DNA of 64,000 nt, from the NCBI GenBank assembly GCA_013201395.1, contig JABMJD010000002.1:62001-126000 (forward strand). Reading direction: 5' to 3'. Below, piece after piece: positions 37,836 to 46,556 of the stretch. The translations under genes were made by a program, and so were the position numbers. Source of the DNA: Candidatus Syntrophopropionicum ammoniitolerans (lineage in GTDB: Bacteria > Bacillota > Desulfotomaculia > Desulfotomaculales > Pelotomaculaceae). Position 1 is the stretch's first letter. Every line of letters starts with the position of its first letter. The notes under the pieces are model-generated. The model did not search any database and was not told where the DNA came from. It saw only the letters and a program-made list of their open reading frames with translations.

Positions 37836-40800
37836 CTATTTGCATGCAGTAGACTTTAATAGTTTCTCGATTTCCTCGGCGGGCATAGGCTTATAATAGT
37901 AGTACCCCTGCACATCATCGCACAATCTTTGGCTAAGAAACTCCAGTTGCGGCGCTGTTTCAACGCCCTCGGCCAGGACTTCCAGCCCTAAACTTTTGGC
38001 CAGGGTAATTATTACTTTAGTAATTGCCTGATCCTTTTCACTGCCTTCAATACCATGTATGAACTGCATATCAATCTTAATCCGGTCAATAGGGAGCATT
38101 TTTAAACGGTTGAGAGAGGAATACTCCTTTCCAAAATCGTCAATAGAAATGGACACCCCCAGCTTTTTCAGCCTGTTTAAAACGTTTACCGTATGTTTTG
38201 CTTCCTTACTGGCAATATCTTCAGTAATCTCCAATTCCAGGTGTCCAGGACTTAAACCTGCTTCGGTAAGAATATTTTCTATGCTATTGGCAATAAGCGG
38301 ATTGTTGAACTGGCTAATAGATAGATTAACGGCCATACGCACGTGGGGCAACCCCATATCCTGCCACTTTTTATTCTGGTTTACTGCTGTTTTTAACACC
38401 CACTCGCCAATACTGTGGATTAAACCATTTTTTTCGGCTAGAGGAATAAAAACATTGGGGGGCACCATACCCATTTCCGGGTGTCTCCAACGCAATAAGG
38501 CTTCCAACCCGATGATCCGACCGGTATGCAGCCTTACCTGGGGTTGATAGTGAACCGCCAGCTCATTATGCTCCAGAGCCCTGTACAGGCTGTTAGAAAG
38601 GATCACGTTTTTCCGTACATCCTCTTTCATATCCGCTGTGCATAGTACATACTGATTTCTCCCCCTGGACTTGGCTCTGTACATGGCCATGTCGGCATTT
38701 TTAATTAATGTTTCAGTATCTTCACCGTCGAGGGGATAAACAGCGATACCAGCGCTACTGGTAATGTAGAACTCCTGTCCCTTTAAAATAAATGGTTTTT
38801 TAAACTGCCCCATGATATCTGCGGTAATCCGGTCTATATGTTCGGCATCCACAATGTTATCGATCATTATCATAAATTCATCCCCACCGAAACGAGCAAC
38901 AATATCCGTTTTCTGTAAACATTCCGACAGACCCCGCGCCACTTCTTTAATAATACTGTCACCACCGCTATGCCCCATGGTGTCATTCACTTCCTTGAAA
39001 TTGTCCAAATCCATGAACATAACATAGATGAATTTTTTGTTCTCTTTGGCCGAATGAATAGCCTTATTGAGCCGGTTCCCAAACAAGGTGCGGTTGGGAA
39101 GACCCGTTAAACAGTCATAATAGGCCATAAATTCGATTTCTTTTTCAGCCTTAATTTTTATTAAGCCATCAGCCAGCAGATTAGCAAGGATTTTTAGTAA
39201 TTCAATGTGATAGTTGGACCATACCTTAACCGATACCACAGAATCCAACCCGACAAAACCCAGAAGTTCCTCTTGTTCCTCAATAGGAATTACCACTACG
39301 GATTTAACATTTTGACGAGTTAGTTGAAACTTTTCTGCACCCGCCTCCACCGGCAGCTTGCTCACATCCTCGATGTAAACCAGTTTTTTGTTTTTCAGTT
39401 GCGCCATCCACCAGGGAAATGTATCCAGGGGTACATCTTGAATGGTTCCTACCTCTGGGCTGATTCCTTCATTGCACCATTCATGAGTATAGGTCATAGT
39501 GCTGTCTTGATGGTCAATCATAAATATATAGGTGCGGTCGGCATGAAAAAAACGTCCTGTTTTATTTAACATATTCTTAATTTTTTCATCAATGTTTACC
39601 TGGTTGACACTGACAAAATCGGTGGAAATCTCCGAGACCAGTTTTTGAAAATTAATTTGATAGATATTCTCCTTTAACCTCTTGATGTAAATCTTGTTTA
39701 CATTCCATCCCACCCAGAAAGCAATCATTAATATGCCGATCCTCATAATATAATCATATTGATCCATCTGTATTGCTTCCCGGGGCGCATATAGCCAAAC
39801 TAATATTTGGGTAACAACAGCCACGGCAGTAACCAAAATTAGTAGGGTGCGAGTACTGAATACAAGAGAAACAATCATAATAATAATGGGGAAAACCCAG
39901 ACAGTGATACTTGAATATTCCAAAAATTTCAGGGTAACTATGGGGATACTTAATAGCGTGATCGTTATTATTAGTATGCTTCTTGTTTTTTGGGACTTTA
40001 TATACTGACATGCCAGGATCGTTAAACCCAGTATAAAGAATAACCCGCTGGTAAATAGCATGGATTTTAAACTATCTTCACTACCCACCATATGAGGCAA
40101 AAAATAGGGTATAAAACCAAGTACCCCCCCTGCAATAAAAGCAATCGCCAAATAATGATGTAATTTTATCCGAGTTTTGTGATCCAGGATTAACTCATCC
40201 CGACTTTCTATTACCCCCTGCAATGGCCCATATTTTTTTATTGAATAAAGTATAGCCGCAACTGGCAGGAGGCTAAACAAAGGTGCCATTTGCGGCAGGG
40301 GATTCAGCAAATGGGATCTTAAAACCACATCAGTGAAACCACCCAACAGCAAGGCGGCAAGTAGCGTAAAAAAGACCAGGTTGGCTTGCCTCTGAATAAC
40401 CTTGTCGGATGTTTTCCGTTGCCAACGCCAAATAATTCTCAGGCAAGCTAGAACATACCCGACATAATAGGTATAAAAAAACAAATCCCAGCCGTTATGC
40501 ACCCCTATATTAACCCAACCGTAAGTCATCTTCACCAGATGATACTGAGCACCAGCCATTTCCCCGGAAATAGAAAAAACATACATATTGATAGTTGCAG
40601 GTAGATGCAATAACCACCAAAGACGCTGTTGCTTCAAGGTAGCTTTTTCACTGGTCAACAACAACAAAAAGTGTAAAAACAAACTATATACAGTTGTCCA
40701 ACCAAGGGCGGCAAACCGCCGCCAGAATAGACACATATCCATATTTGCAGCAGAGTTGGCCAACGCGAACCCAAAGGACCATAGACACAAAGAGATAGAA

Positions 40801-40922
40801 ACCGCCAAAAACATCCTGTTTATACTTGCCTTGCGGTTCATTCGGATAATATACAGGCCAAAGAACAAATAGATAGCAAAGGCCGCTAAAAACAATAATG
40901 AAAACCAATGTGTGTATTCCAC
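37836..40922 (-). CDS. membrane-bound GGDEF-EAL cyclic-di-GMP protein
   Basis: A 1028-residue signalling protein. About seven N-terminal helices (7TM sensor-like, residues 1-230), a second helix group (about 265-400), a GAF domain (about 430-580), a diguanylate cyclase domain with intact RFGGDEF, and an EAL domain with GLEALLRWRHPE, ELEITED and SIDDFGKEYSSLNRLK. Both catalytic motifs look complete, so the enzyme could make or break c-di-GMP. Start is GTG 40922 with GGAGG 5 nt away. It is monocistronic. Confidence 0.95.
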   Translation of the reverse strand: MEYTHWFSLLFLAAFAIYLFFGLYIIRMNRKASINRMFLAVSISLCLWSFGFALANSAANMDMCLFWRRFAALGWTTVYSLFLHFLLLLTSEKATLKQQRLWWLLHLPATINMYVFSISGEMAGAQYHLVKMTYGWVNIGVHNGWDLFFYTYYVGYVLACLRIIWRWQRKTSDKVIQRQANLVFFTLLAALLLGGFTDVVLRSHLLNPLPQMAPLFSLLPVAAILYSIKKYGPLQGVIESRDELILDHKTRIKLHHYLAIAFIAGGVLGFIPYFLPHMVGSEDSLKSMLFTSGLFFILGLTILACQYIKSQKTRSILIITITLLSIPIVTLKFLEYSSITVWVFPIIIMIVSLVFSTRTLLILVTAVAVVTQILVWLYAPREAIQMDQYDYIMRIGILMIAFWVGWNVNKIYIKRLKENIYQINFQKLVSEISTDFVSVNQVNIDEKIKNMLNKTGRFFHADRTYIFMIDHQDSTMTYTHEWCNEGISPEVGTIQDVPLDTFPWWMAQLKNKKLVYIEDVSKLPVEAGAEKFQLTRQNVKSVVVIPIEEQEELLGFVGLDSVVSVKVWSNYHIELLKILANLLADGLIKIKAEKEIEFMAYYDCLTGLPNRTLFGNRLNKAIHSAKENKKFIYVMFMDLDNFKEVNDTMGHSGGDSIIKEVARGLSECLQKTDIVARFGGDEFMIMIDNIVDAEHIDRITADIMGQFKKPFILKGQEFYITSSAGIAVYPLDGEDTETLIKNADMAMYRAKSRGRNQYVLCTADMKEDVRKNVILSNSLYRALEHNELAVHYQPQVRLHTGRIIGLEALLRWRHPEMGMVPPNVFIPLAEKNGLIHSIGEWVLKTAVNQNKKWQDMGLPHVRMAVNLSISQFNNPLIANSIENILTEAGLSPGHLELEITEDIASKEAKHTVNVLNRLKKLGVSISIDDFGKEYSSLNRLKMLPIDRIKIDMQFIHGIEGSEKDQAITKVIITLAKSLGLEVLAEGVETAPQLEFLSQRLCDDVQGYYYYKPMPAEEIEKLLKSTACK

Positions 40923-41312
40923 GAGATCCTCCGTACAGGTTAATACTAAACCCTAAGGTTTACAATTATTTTTTTTGCGAACATGCATTGCTTGCCTTCT
41001 ATAGTTATCGGCCGGATTTATTTTTTACTTGAGTGATATCCTATCTGCTAATAATTATTTCGTTCCCATTCCTCACCTTATTTAAATCACTTAGATGTTA
41101 GGATCACCCCAAAAATGAAAAGGGAAAACAGCGGACATGGTTGGAGCCTCATAGTTTCCCTCACAGAAAAATGGCCCTGATGATAGATCAAGACAGAAAG
41201 GTGTAGTAGTTAAAAAAATACTGTTTTAATATTGTTTTTGATTTTGACGGTCCTTTTGCTTTCTTAGCGGCAGCCCAGTGGTAGTGGGTTGGTGCCTGCT
41301 GCAACATTTTAC

Positions 41313-41342
41313 TTGACCGAAATAGCAGTTCCTTGCTAAAAT
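41313..41342 (+). promoter_or_regulatory. sigma-A promoter of the trp operon
   Basis: TTGACC and TAAAAT with an 18-nt spacer. Predicted start of transcription is near 41349, about 16 nt before the first TRAP triplet. Confidence 0.75.
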
Positions 41343-41364
41343 TGTGGCAAATAGAATATTTGTT

Positions 41365-41407
41365 TAGCAGAGATGAGCTTAGTTGAGAGTAGTTGAGTTT
41401 AGACGAG
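41365..41407 (+). promoter_or_regulatory. TRAP (MtrB) binding site: nine UAG/GAG triplets
   Basis: Triplets start at 41365, 41370, 41375, 41380, 41385, 41390, 41395, 41400 and 41405, each UAG or GAG, with exactly 2 nt between them. Degenerate UUG (41360) and GUG (41410) extend the register to eleven positions. This is the layout known to wrap around the 11-subunit tryptophan-bound TRAP ring. Confidence 0.85.
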
Positions 41408-41449
41408 CGGTGTGTGATCCATAAAATGTGACAGCCGGCTTTTTCGTCT
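41401..41449 (+). promoter_or_regulatory. trp antiterminator helix
   Basis: AGACGA at 41401-41406, lying across the last two TRAP triplets, is perfectly complementary to TCGTCT at 41444-41449 (with G-U extension). It shares bases 41448-41451 with the terminator stem, so the two helices exclude each other. Confidence 0.7.
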
Positions 41450-41460
41450 GGCTGTTTTTT
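41431..41460 (+). terminator. trp attenuator terminator
   Basis: ACAGCC-GG at 41431-41438 pairs with 41448-41455, followed by six T and a further T-rich stretch. It lies 24 nt past the TRAP site and 150 nt before trpB. Confidence 0.88.
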
Positions 41461-41608
41461 GTTGTTTTTAGGGGGGGTTAATAGCAGGGAGGAGACAGTG
41501 GCGGCAGCAGGGATATTAAACAAGGGTTACCACCGATTCTAGGCTGTGCCCTAAAAGCTATTTGCTTACTTGTGAAGAAACGAGAAAACTGGACGGGGGG
41601 AAGGACAG

Positions 41609-42796
41609 ATGTCAAAGGGCAGATTTGGAACATACGGCGGTCAGTATATCCCAGAAACATTGATGAACGCCGTAATCGAGCTGGAACAAGCTTATGAGCA
41701 TTATAAAAATGATGAGCAGTACAACAGGGAATTGACCAGCCTTTTCAACAACTACGTTGGGAGACCCACTCTTCTTTATTTCGCGGCAAGACTAACCAAG
41801 GACTTGGGCGGTGCTAAAATCTATCTCAAACGGGAGGACTTGAACCATACCGGTTCCCATAAAATCAACAATGTACTTGGGCAATCCCTCCTGGCAAAAA
41901 AAATGGGCAAAACCCGGATTATTGCTGAAACAGGGGCTGGGCAGCACGGCGTTGCCACTGCCACCGCTGCGGCTTTAATGGACATGGAATGCGAAATCTT
42001 CATGGGTGCGGAAGACACGAGACGGCAGGCCTTGAATGTTTATAAGATGCGGCTTCTCGGCGCCACAGTGCATCCTGTCAGTTCAGGGACGGCAACCCTT
42101 AAGGATGCGGTCTCCGAGACCATGCGGGAATGGACGAACAGGATAGCTGACACGCATTATGTACTCGGTTCTGTCATGGGGCCGCATCCCTTTCCCACAA
42201 TTGTCCGGGATCTACAGGCGGTCATCTCCAAGGAGATTAAGGAACAGATGCTGGAAAGAGAAGGGCGATTGCCCAACGCAGTGATTGCCTGCGTTGGTGG
42301 TGGCTCTAACGCCATTGGGGCTTTCCACCATTTTATTAATGATAAATCTGTCCGGTTGATCGGCTGCGAGGCGGCCGGTAGAGGCATCGGGACCTTTGAC
42401 ACAGCAGCAACCATCTCTACAGGTAAAATAGGGATCTTCCACGGCATGAAGTCCTATTTCTGCCAGGATGAATATGGACAAATTGCCCCTGTTTACTCTA
42501 TTTCCGCCGGCCTCGACTATCCCGGTATCGGCCCGGAACATGCATATCTGCACGATATCGGAAGGGCAGAGTATGTGGCGATAACTGATGAGGAGGCAGT
42601 TTCTGCCTTTGAATATCTATCCAGGATTGAAGGCATTATCCCTGCTATTGAGAGTGCCCATGCCATCGCCTATGTACTGAAATTGGCACCAAAACTTGAT
42701 AAGGATAAAATCATTGTTATTAATGTTTCCGGCCGTGGTGATAAAGATTGTGCAGCGGTAGCTCGCTTTAGGGGGGAGGAAATTTCAGATGAGTAG
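41609..42796 (+). CDS. trpB: tryptophan synthase beta chain
   Basis: PLP enzyme joining indole and serine. The 395 residues begin [15 protein letters not shown] and contain [11 protein letters not shown] with the PLP Lys, [18 protein letters not shown] and [10 protein letters not shown]. It is a TrpB1 type. GGGGGAAGG precedes the ATG. It is the first gene of the operon and overlaps trpA by 8 nt, as usual for the two subunits. Confidence 0.98.
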   Translation: MSKGRFGTYGGQYIPETLMNAVIELEQAYEHYKNDEQYNRELTSLFNNYVGRPTLLYFAARLTKDLGGAKIYLKREDLNHTGSHKINNVLGQSLLAKKMGKTRIIAETGAGQHGVATATAAALMDMECEIFMGAEDTRRQALNVYKMRLLGATVHPVSSGTATLKDAVSETMREWTNRIADTHYVLGSVMGPHPFPTIVRDLQAVISKEIKEQMLEREGRLPNAVIACVGGGSNAIGAFHHFINDKSVRLIGCEAAGRGIGTFDTAATISTGKIGIFHGMKSYFCQDEYGQIAPVYSISAGLDYPGIGPEHAYLHDIGRAEYVAITDEEAVSAFEYLSRIEGIIPAIESAHAIAYVLKLAPKLDKDKIIVINVSGRGDKDCAAVARFRGEEISDE

Positions 42797-43562
42797 AATC
42801 AAGGAAGCCTTTGGCCGCGGGAAGGCCTTTATCCCTTTTCTTACCTGTGGGGACCCGGATTTGGAGACCACCCTGGAACTATGCAAGGCGATTGAAGATG
42901 CCGGTGCCGATTTAATTGAACTGGGCATTCCCTTTTCTGATCCCATCGCTGAGGGGCCGGTGATTCAAAAGGCAAGCCTGCGGGCGTTATCCGGTGGAGT
43001 GACAACTGATAAAATATTTGATCTGGTAGACAAAGTGAGAAAAACCGTCCGCCTACCCCTCCTCTTTATGACCTATGCTAACGTCGTCTTCTCCTATGGG
43101 ACGGAGCGTTTTGTGAAGACCGCTACTGAAATTGGTATCGACGGGCTTATCCTCCCGGATGTGCCCTTTGAGGAAAAGGGGGATTTTGAACCCATCTGCA
43201 AGATGTACGGAATAGATCTTATCTCCTTTATTGCCCCCACCTCCCTCGAACGCATTTCAATCATCGCCCAGGAGGCAGCCGGTTTTATTTACTGCATTTC
43301 TTCGTTAGGTGTGACTGGGATGCGAGATAAAATCAACTCTGACATAGATAAAATGATCGGGCTCGTTCGTAAATCAACCACTGTCCCAACGGCAATTGGA
43401 TTCGGCGTCTCTACCCCAGAACAGGCTGCCAAACTGGCGGAAAAATCCGACGGGGTGATCGTCGGCTCAGCAATAGTCAAACTGATAGAGCAATATGGCC
43501 GGGATGCTGTCCCCTACGTTTTCAATTATGCCAAAAAAATGAAACTTGCGATTACCAAATAG
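42789..43562 (+). CDS. trpA: tryptophan synthase alpha chain
   Basis: Splits indole-3-glycerol phosphate. The 257-residue TIM barrel has [15 protein letters not shown], catalytic Glu in [16 protein letters not shown] and Asp in [14 protein letters not shown], plus [13 protein letters not shown]. Its start overlaps trpB, giving 1:1 coupling. Confidence 0.98.
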   Translation: MSRIKEAFGRGKAFIPFLTCGDPDLETTLELCKAIEDAGADLIELGIPFSDPIAEGPVIQKASLRALSGGVTTDKIFDLVDKVRKTVRLPLLFMTYANVVFSYGTERFVKTATEIGIDGLILPDVPFEEKGDFEPICKMYGIDLISFIAPTSLERISIIAQEAAGFIYCISSLGVTGMRDKINSDIDKMIGLVRKSTTVPTAIGFGVSTPEQAAKLAEKSDGVIVGSAIVKLIEQYGRDAVPYVFNYAKKMKLAITK

Positions 43563-43586
43563 ATTTCGATATAGGAGGAGAGCAAA

Positions 43587-44621
43587 ATATATAAAGAAAT
43601 TATGGCTAAAATAACCGCCAGGCAGGAACTAACGGGACAAGAAATCTTTGCCCTGATCAGCGCCATCAACAACGATGAGGTTTCAGATATTCAGATTGCC
43701 GGTTTTCAGGTTGCCCTCTTGATGAAGGGAGCCTCCCTTGCTGAAATTACTTCGATTGCCAAGGCCATGCGCAGTAACTGTGTCCCGCTCAAGCCGAAGG
43801 TGAATGCCGAACTAATGGACACCTGTGGTACAGGTGGGGGACTAAGCACCTTTAATATCTCTACCGCCACAGCCCTCGTTGCCGCTGCCGCCGGTATTCC
43901 TATTGCCAAACATGGCAGCCGTTCTATTTCCAGTTTATCAGGAAGCGCTGATGTTCTGGAGGCGTTAGGCGTTAACATCAACCAGACCCCTACCCAGGCT
44001 GAACGATTGATCGAGGAAATTGGAATCGCCTTCATCTATGCGCCCTTATTCCATCCTGTCATGTGTAAGGTTTTAACGCCAGAGACCGAACTGGGGATCA
44101 AGACAATTTTCTATACAATTATCGGCCCGCTAATCAACCCCGCATTTGCCCAACGTCACCTGTTAGGGGTCTTCAAACAGGAGCTGTTAGACATCGTTAC
44201 TCATGTCGCTAGTGAACTTGGCTACACCAACGCTATGTTCGTCCATGGAAGAGATGGCCTTGATGAAATATCGCTACTTGGCCCAACAAAGATCAATGAA
44301 CTAAAAAACGGTGAAGTAAGAAGCTACGAAATCTGTCCCGAGGACTTCGGCCTCGAACGCTGTACCTTAGATGAGATTAAGACTGGAACGCCGGAAGAAA
44401 ACGCCGCAACGATCACTGGTGTTTTTACAGGAAGGATCAAAGGCCCCAGGAAAGAGGCCATCATCCTTAATGCGGCAGGTGCGCTTGTTGTTGGGGGTAG
44501 AGCCGAAAATTTTGCTGCAGGCATCACCCTGGCCTCAGGGATCATCGACAGTGGTTCAGCCTACGACAAGCTTGAAGAACTGAGGACATTGTCCAACAAA
44601 ATTGCAGGTTGCTGTCGATGA
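43587..44621 (+). CDS. trpD: anthranilate phosphoribosyltransferase, probable AUA start
   Basis: Transfers phosphoribose to anthranilate. DTCGTGGGLSTFNIST, KHGSRSISSLSGSADVLEALG and VHGRDGLDEISLLGPT are diagnostic. The first ATG (43602) is 23 nt from the only ribosome site, AGGAGG at 43573-43578, too far to be used. An in-frame ATA at 43587 is 8 nt from it and restores the family's N-terminal helix (YKEIMAKI). With that start the protein is 344 residues. It follows trpA by 24 nt. Confidence 0.93.
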   Translation: MYKEIMAKITARQELTGQEIFALISAINNDEVSDIQIAGFQVALLMKGASLAEITSIAKAMRSNCVPLKPKVNAELMDTCGTGGGLSTFNISTATALVAAAAGIPIAKHGSRSISSLSGSADVLEALGVNINQTPTQAERLIEEIGIAFIYAPLFHPVMCKVLTPETELGIKTIFYTIIGPLINPAFAQRHLLGVFKQELLDIVTHVASELGYTNAMFVHGRDGLDEISLLGPTKINELKNGEVRSYEICPEDFGLERCTLDEIKTGTPEENAATITGVFTGRIKGPRKEAIILNAAGALVVGGRAENFAAGITLASGIIDSGSAYDKLEELRTLSNKIAGCCR

Positions 44622-45331
44622 AAGGGCTGCGTGAAAGCCTCGAACAAAAGCTGGCCGGCGGCTCTATCCCCATCATCCCGGATATAAAAATTAGATCACC
44701 AAAAGAGGGGAATCTGTTTCTAAACATTACCCCGCTAGAGGCTGCTCAGCTAATGGAGAAACTCGGTGCACCAGCCATCTCTGTTGTCTCTGAACAAAAA
44801 TACTTTGGCGGCTCATTGCAGCTTCTCGAAGAGGTGGCCTTAGCTGTGTCTCTCCCTGTCCTCCGCAAGGATTTCATCAAAGAAGAAAATGATCTCTATA
44901 GGACAAAAAACTGCGGCGCAACAGCAGTGTTGCTGATCTGTGCCTGTTTGTCTGAAAAGAGGCTTAGAATGCTCTACGATCTTGCTATCGGACTCTCTTT
45001 AGAGCCACTTGTAGAGGTACATACAAGGGATGAATTAGCCCTGGCAGACAGCATCGGTGCCAAGCTGATCGGCATCAACAACCGTCAGATCCTGGCCCTG
45101 GAGAAGGACAACGGTTCTGTGTCTGTAACGCAGAAACTTGCCCCAAGTGCACCCCAAGAGGCATTTTTAATCAGTGAAAGCGGTATTACCACACCGGAGC
45201 AGGCCAAGGCAGCCATAAAAGCCGGTGCTGGGTCAGTGCTCGTGGGGACGGCGATCTGGAAATCCCCAGATCCGGGTGAGTTTTATGTGGCGATGTCTCG
45301 CGGGGAGGGCAAAAAAAATGAGCAAGCCTAA
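44618..45331 (+). CDS. trpC: indole-3-glycerol phosphate synthase, short form
   Basis: A 237-residue TrpC starting at ATG 44618, overlapping the trpD stop (ATGA). Visible catalytic residues are Lys in LRKDFIK, Glu in EPLVEVHTRDEL, Asn in GINNRQIL and Glu-Ser in ISESGI. The usual first catalytic segment (I-A-E-x-K-x-x-S-P) reads PDIKIRSPKEG, with Asp in place of Glu, and the N-terminal extension that caps the barrel is about 25 residues shorter than normal. It is still likely to be functional. Confidence 0.92.
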   Translation: MKGLRESLEQKLAGGSIPIIPDIKIRSPKEGNLFLNITPLEAAQLMEKLGAPAISVVSEQKYFGGSLQLLEEVALAVSLPVLRKDFIKEENDLYRTKNCGATAVLLICACLSEKRLRMLYDLAIGLSLEPLVEVHTRDELALADSIGAKLIGINNRQILALEKDNGSVSVTQKLAPSAPQEAFLISESGITTPEQAKAAIKAGAGSVLVGTAIWKSPDPGEFYVAMSRGEGKKNEQA

Positions 45332-46064
45332 AATGTGTAAGGAAAAATTGAAAAGGGTCAGGATTAAAATTTGTGGGCTGAAACGGGCTGAAGATGTTCC
45401 TCTCTGCCACCAATTTGGTGTTGATATGGTCGGCTTTGTGACGGAATACCCGCTGCCTGTCCCCTGGAACCTGACAGCCGAAAAAACAAAATCTTTCCTG
45501 GAAGAGGTGCAGCCTCCGCTGAAAAGCTGTCTTGTGACAGGAGGAACCTGTGGGAAAATAATCGCCTTGGCCAAGGATCTACACCCTCACTATATCCAAC
45601 TTCATTACCGGGAAACATTAACGGAAACGGAATATATTGCTAAAACATTAAAACAATTCGGCATTGGGGTCATTAAAACGCTGCCTTTTTCACCATCTGA
45701 ACGGCTGGCCTGTTTTGGTACTGAGGAGCTCGAGGAATGTGTTAGGCTTCTCAATTCAACTGCGGTTGACGCTATTCTGGCGGATAGTCGGGGGCCATCT
45801 AATGCTGCCAAAAACGGGACCCCTATCAATATCAGCTTTTTCCGGAGAATAAAAAAATGCGCCCAAAAACCAGTCATTCTGGCAGGCGGAATCACAGCCG
45901 AAAACTTACCAAAAATCCTTTCTTCAGCGAAGCCCGAGATCATTGATATCATGACCGGTGCGGAAAGTACCCCTGGGATTAAAGACAAAAGGAAGCTGGC
46001 TTCTATTATTCAACAGGCTCAGGGATGCAGGGAAATGGGTTTTTCAGGTTTGGGGCATCCTTAG
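45318..46064 (+). CDS. trpF: phosphoribosylanthranilate isomerase
   Basis: Amadori isomerisation in tryptophan synthesis. Starts at ATG 45318, inside the trpC end, behind GGGGAGGG. Catalytic Cys is in RIKICGLKRAEDV and Asp in AILADSRGPSNAAKNG; ILAGGITAENL is conserved. At 248 residues it is longer than most TrpF (about 200), from a basic N-terminal extension and a loose C-terminal tail. Last gene of the operon; no terminator is obvious. Confidence 0.93.
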   Translation: MSKPKMCKEKLKRVRIKICGLKRAEDVPLCHQFGVDMVGFVTEYPLPVPWNLTAEKTKSFLEEVQPPLKSCLVTGGTCGKIIALAKDLHPHYIQLHYRETLTETEYIAKTLKQFGIGVIKTLPFSPSERLACFGTEELEECVRLLNSTAVDAILADSRGPSNAAKNGTPINISFFRRIKKCAQKPVILAGGITAENLPKILSSAKPEIIDIMTGAESTPGIKDKRKLASIIQQAQGCREMGFSGLGHP

Positions 46065-46137
46065 AGGAATAGGACTAGTGGCAGCCCGGGCAGTCAAAAC
46101 CATTGAAAAAGGTGGTCAATGGGTACACCTAGCGGGG

Positions 46138-46272
46138 TTTTGTTAGATAGTTTCCCGCTTATTTATGGGGCAGGATTCCGCTAGATTTTTTTCAGCCAAT
46201 CTCCTATTGCCTGGTTTTTGGACAACCCCGCCAGGAGGATTTGCCAACTGCACCCATAGCTGTCTAACAAAA
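46138..46272. repeat. 135-bp element bounded by 13-bp inverted repeats
   Basis: TTTTGTTAGATAG at 46138-46150 and its inverse with one mismatch at 46260-46272 bound a stretch without a gene. A CGGGGTT/AACCCCG pair lies partly inside. It may be a small non-autonomous mobile element or a structured RNA after trpF. The rest of the 318-nt gap between trpF and tRNA-Val shows only the tRNA terminator. Confidence 0.35.
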
Positions 46273-46337
46273 GAACCCAACCTGGAAAAGCTTGTGGAAT
46301 ACGGATCTTTCACCCCGACCATGAAAAAATAACACAC

Positions 46338-46368
46338 AAAAAACCCCGTGAATATCAATGTTCACGGG
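46338..46368 (-). terminator. terminator of tRNA-Val
   Basis: CCCGTGAA and TTCACGGG form an 8-bp stem followed by a T run on the minus strand, 15 nt past the tRNA end. Confidence 0.9.
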
Positions 46369-46382
46369 ATTTCTGTAATCAG

Positions 46383-46457
46383 TGGTGGGGATGACTGGTT
46401 TCGAACCAGTGGCCTCTTGAATGTGAGTCAAGCGCTCTCCCGCTGAGCTACACCCCC
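46383..46457 (-). tRNA. tRNA-Val (anticodon CAC)
   Basis: A 75-nt cloverleaf with encoded CCA. Acceptor GGGGGTG/CATCCCC (one G-U), D stem GCTC/GAGC, anticodon stem CTTGA/TCAAG with loop CTCACAT, T stem ACTGG/CCAGT with TTCGAAA loop. It reads GUG codons. Confidence 0.96.
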
Positions 46458-46556
46458 GTGTTGGTTTAATTGGGACATTAAATATTTTATCACACGGGAG
46501 TCAAATGCACAAGAATTAGAATTGCCCCAACCTGCCCATAGACCACAAATATAATC

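Noticed and set aside
41100-41608. T-box leader or tandem-Trp leader peptide before trpB
   Set aside because: No T-box sequence (AGGGTGG-ACCGCG) and no reading frame with tandem Trp codons. The TRAP triplets explain the leader better.
46143-46358. Minus-strand frame after trpF as a transposase remnant
   Set aside because: No transposase motif, no ribosome site, and it crosses the inverted repeats and the tRNA terminator.
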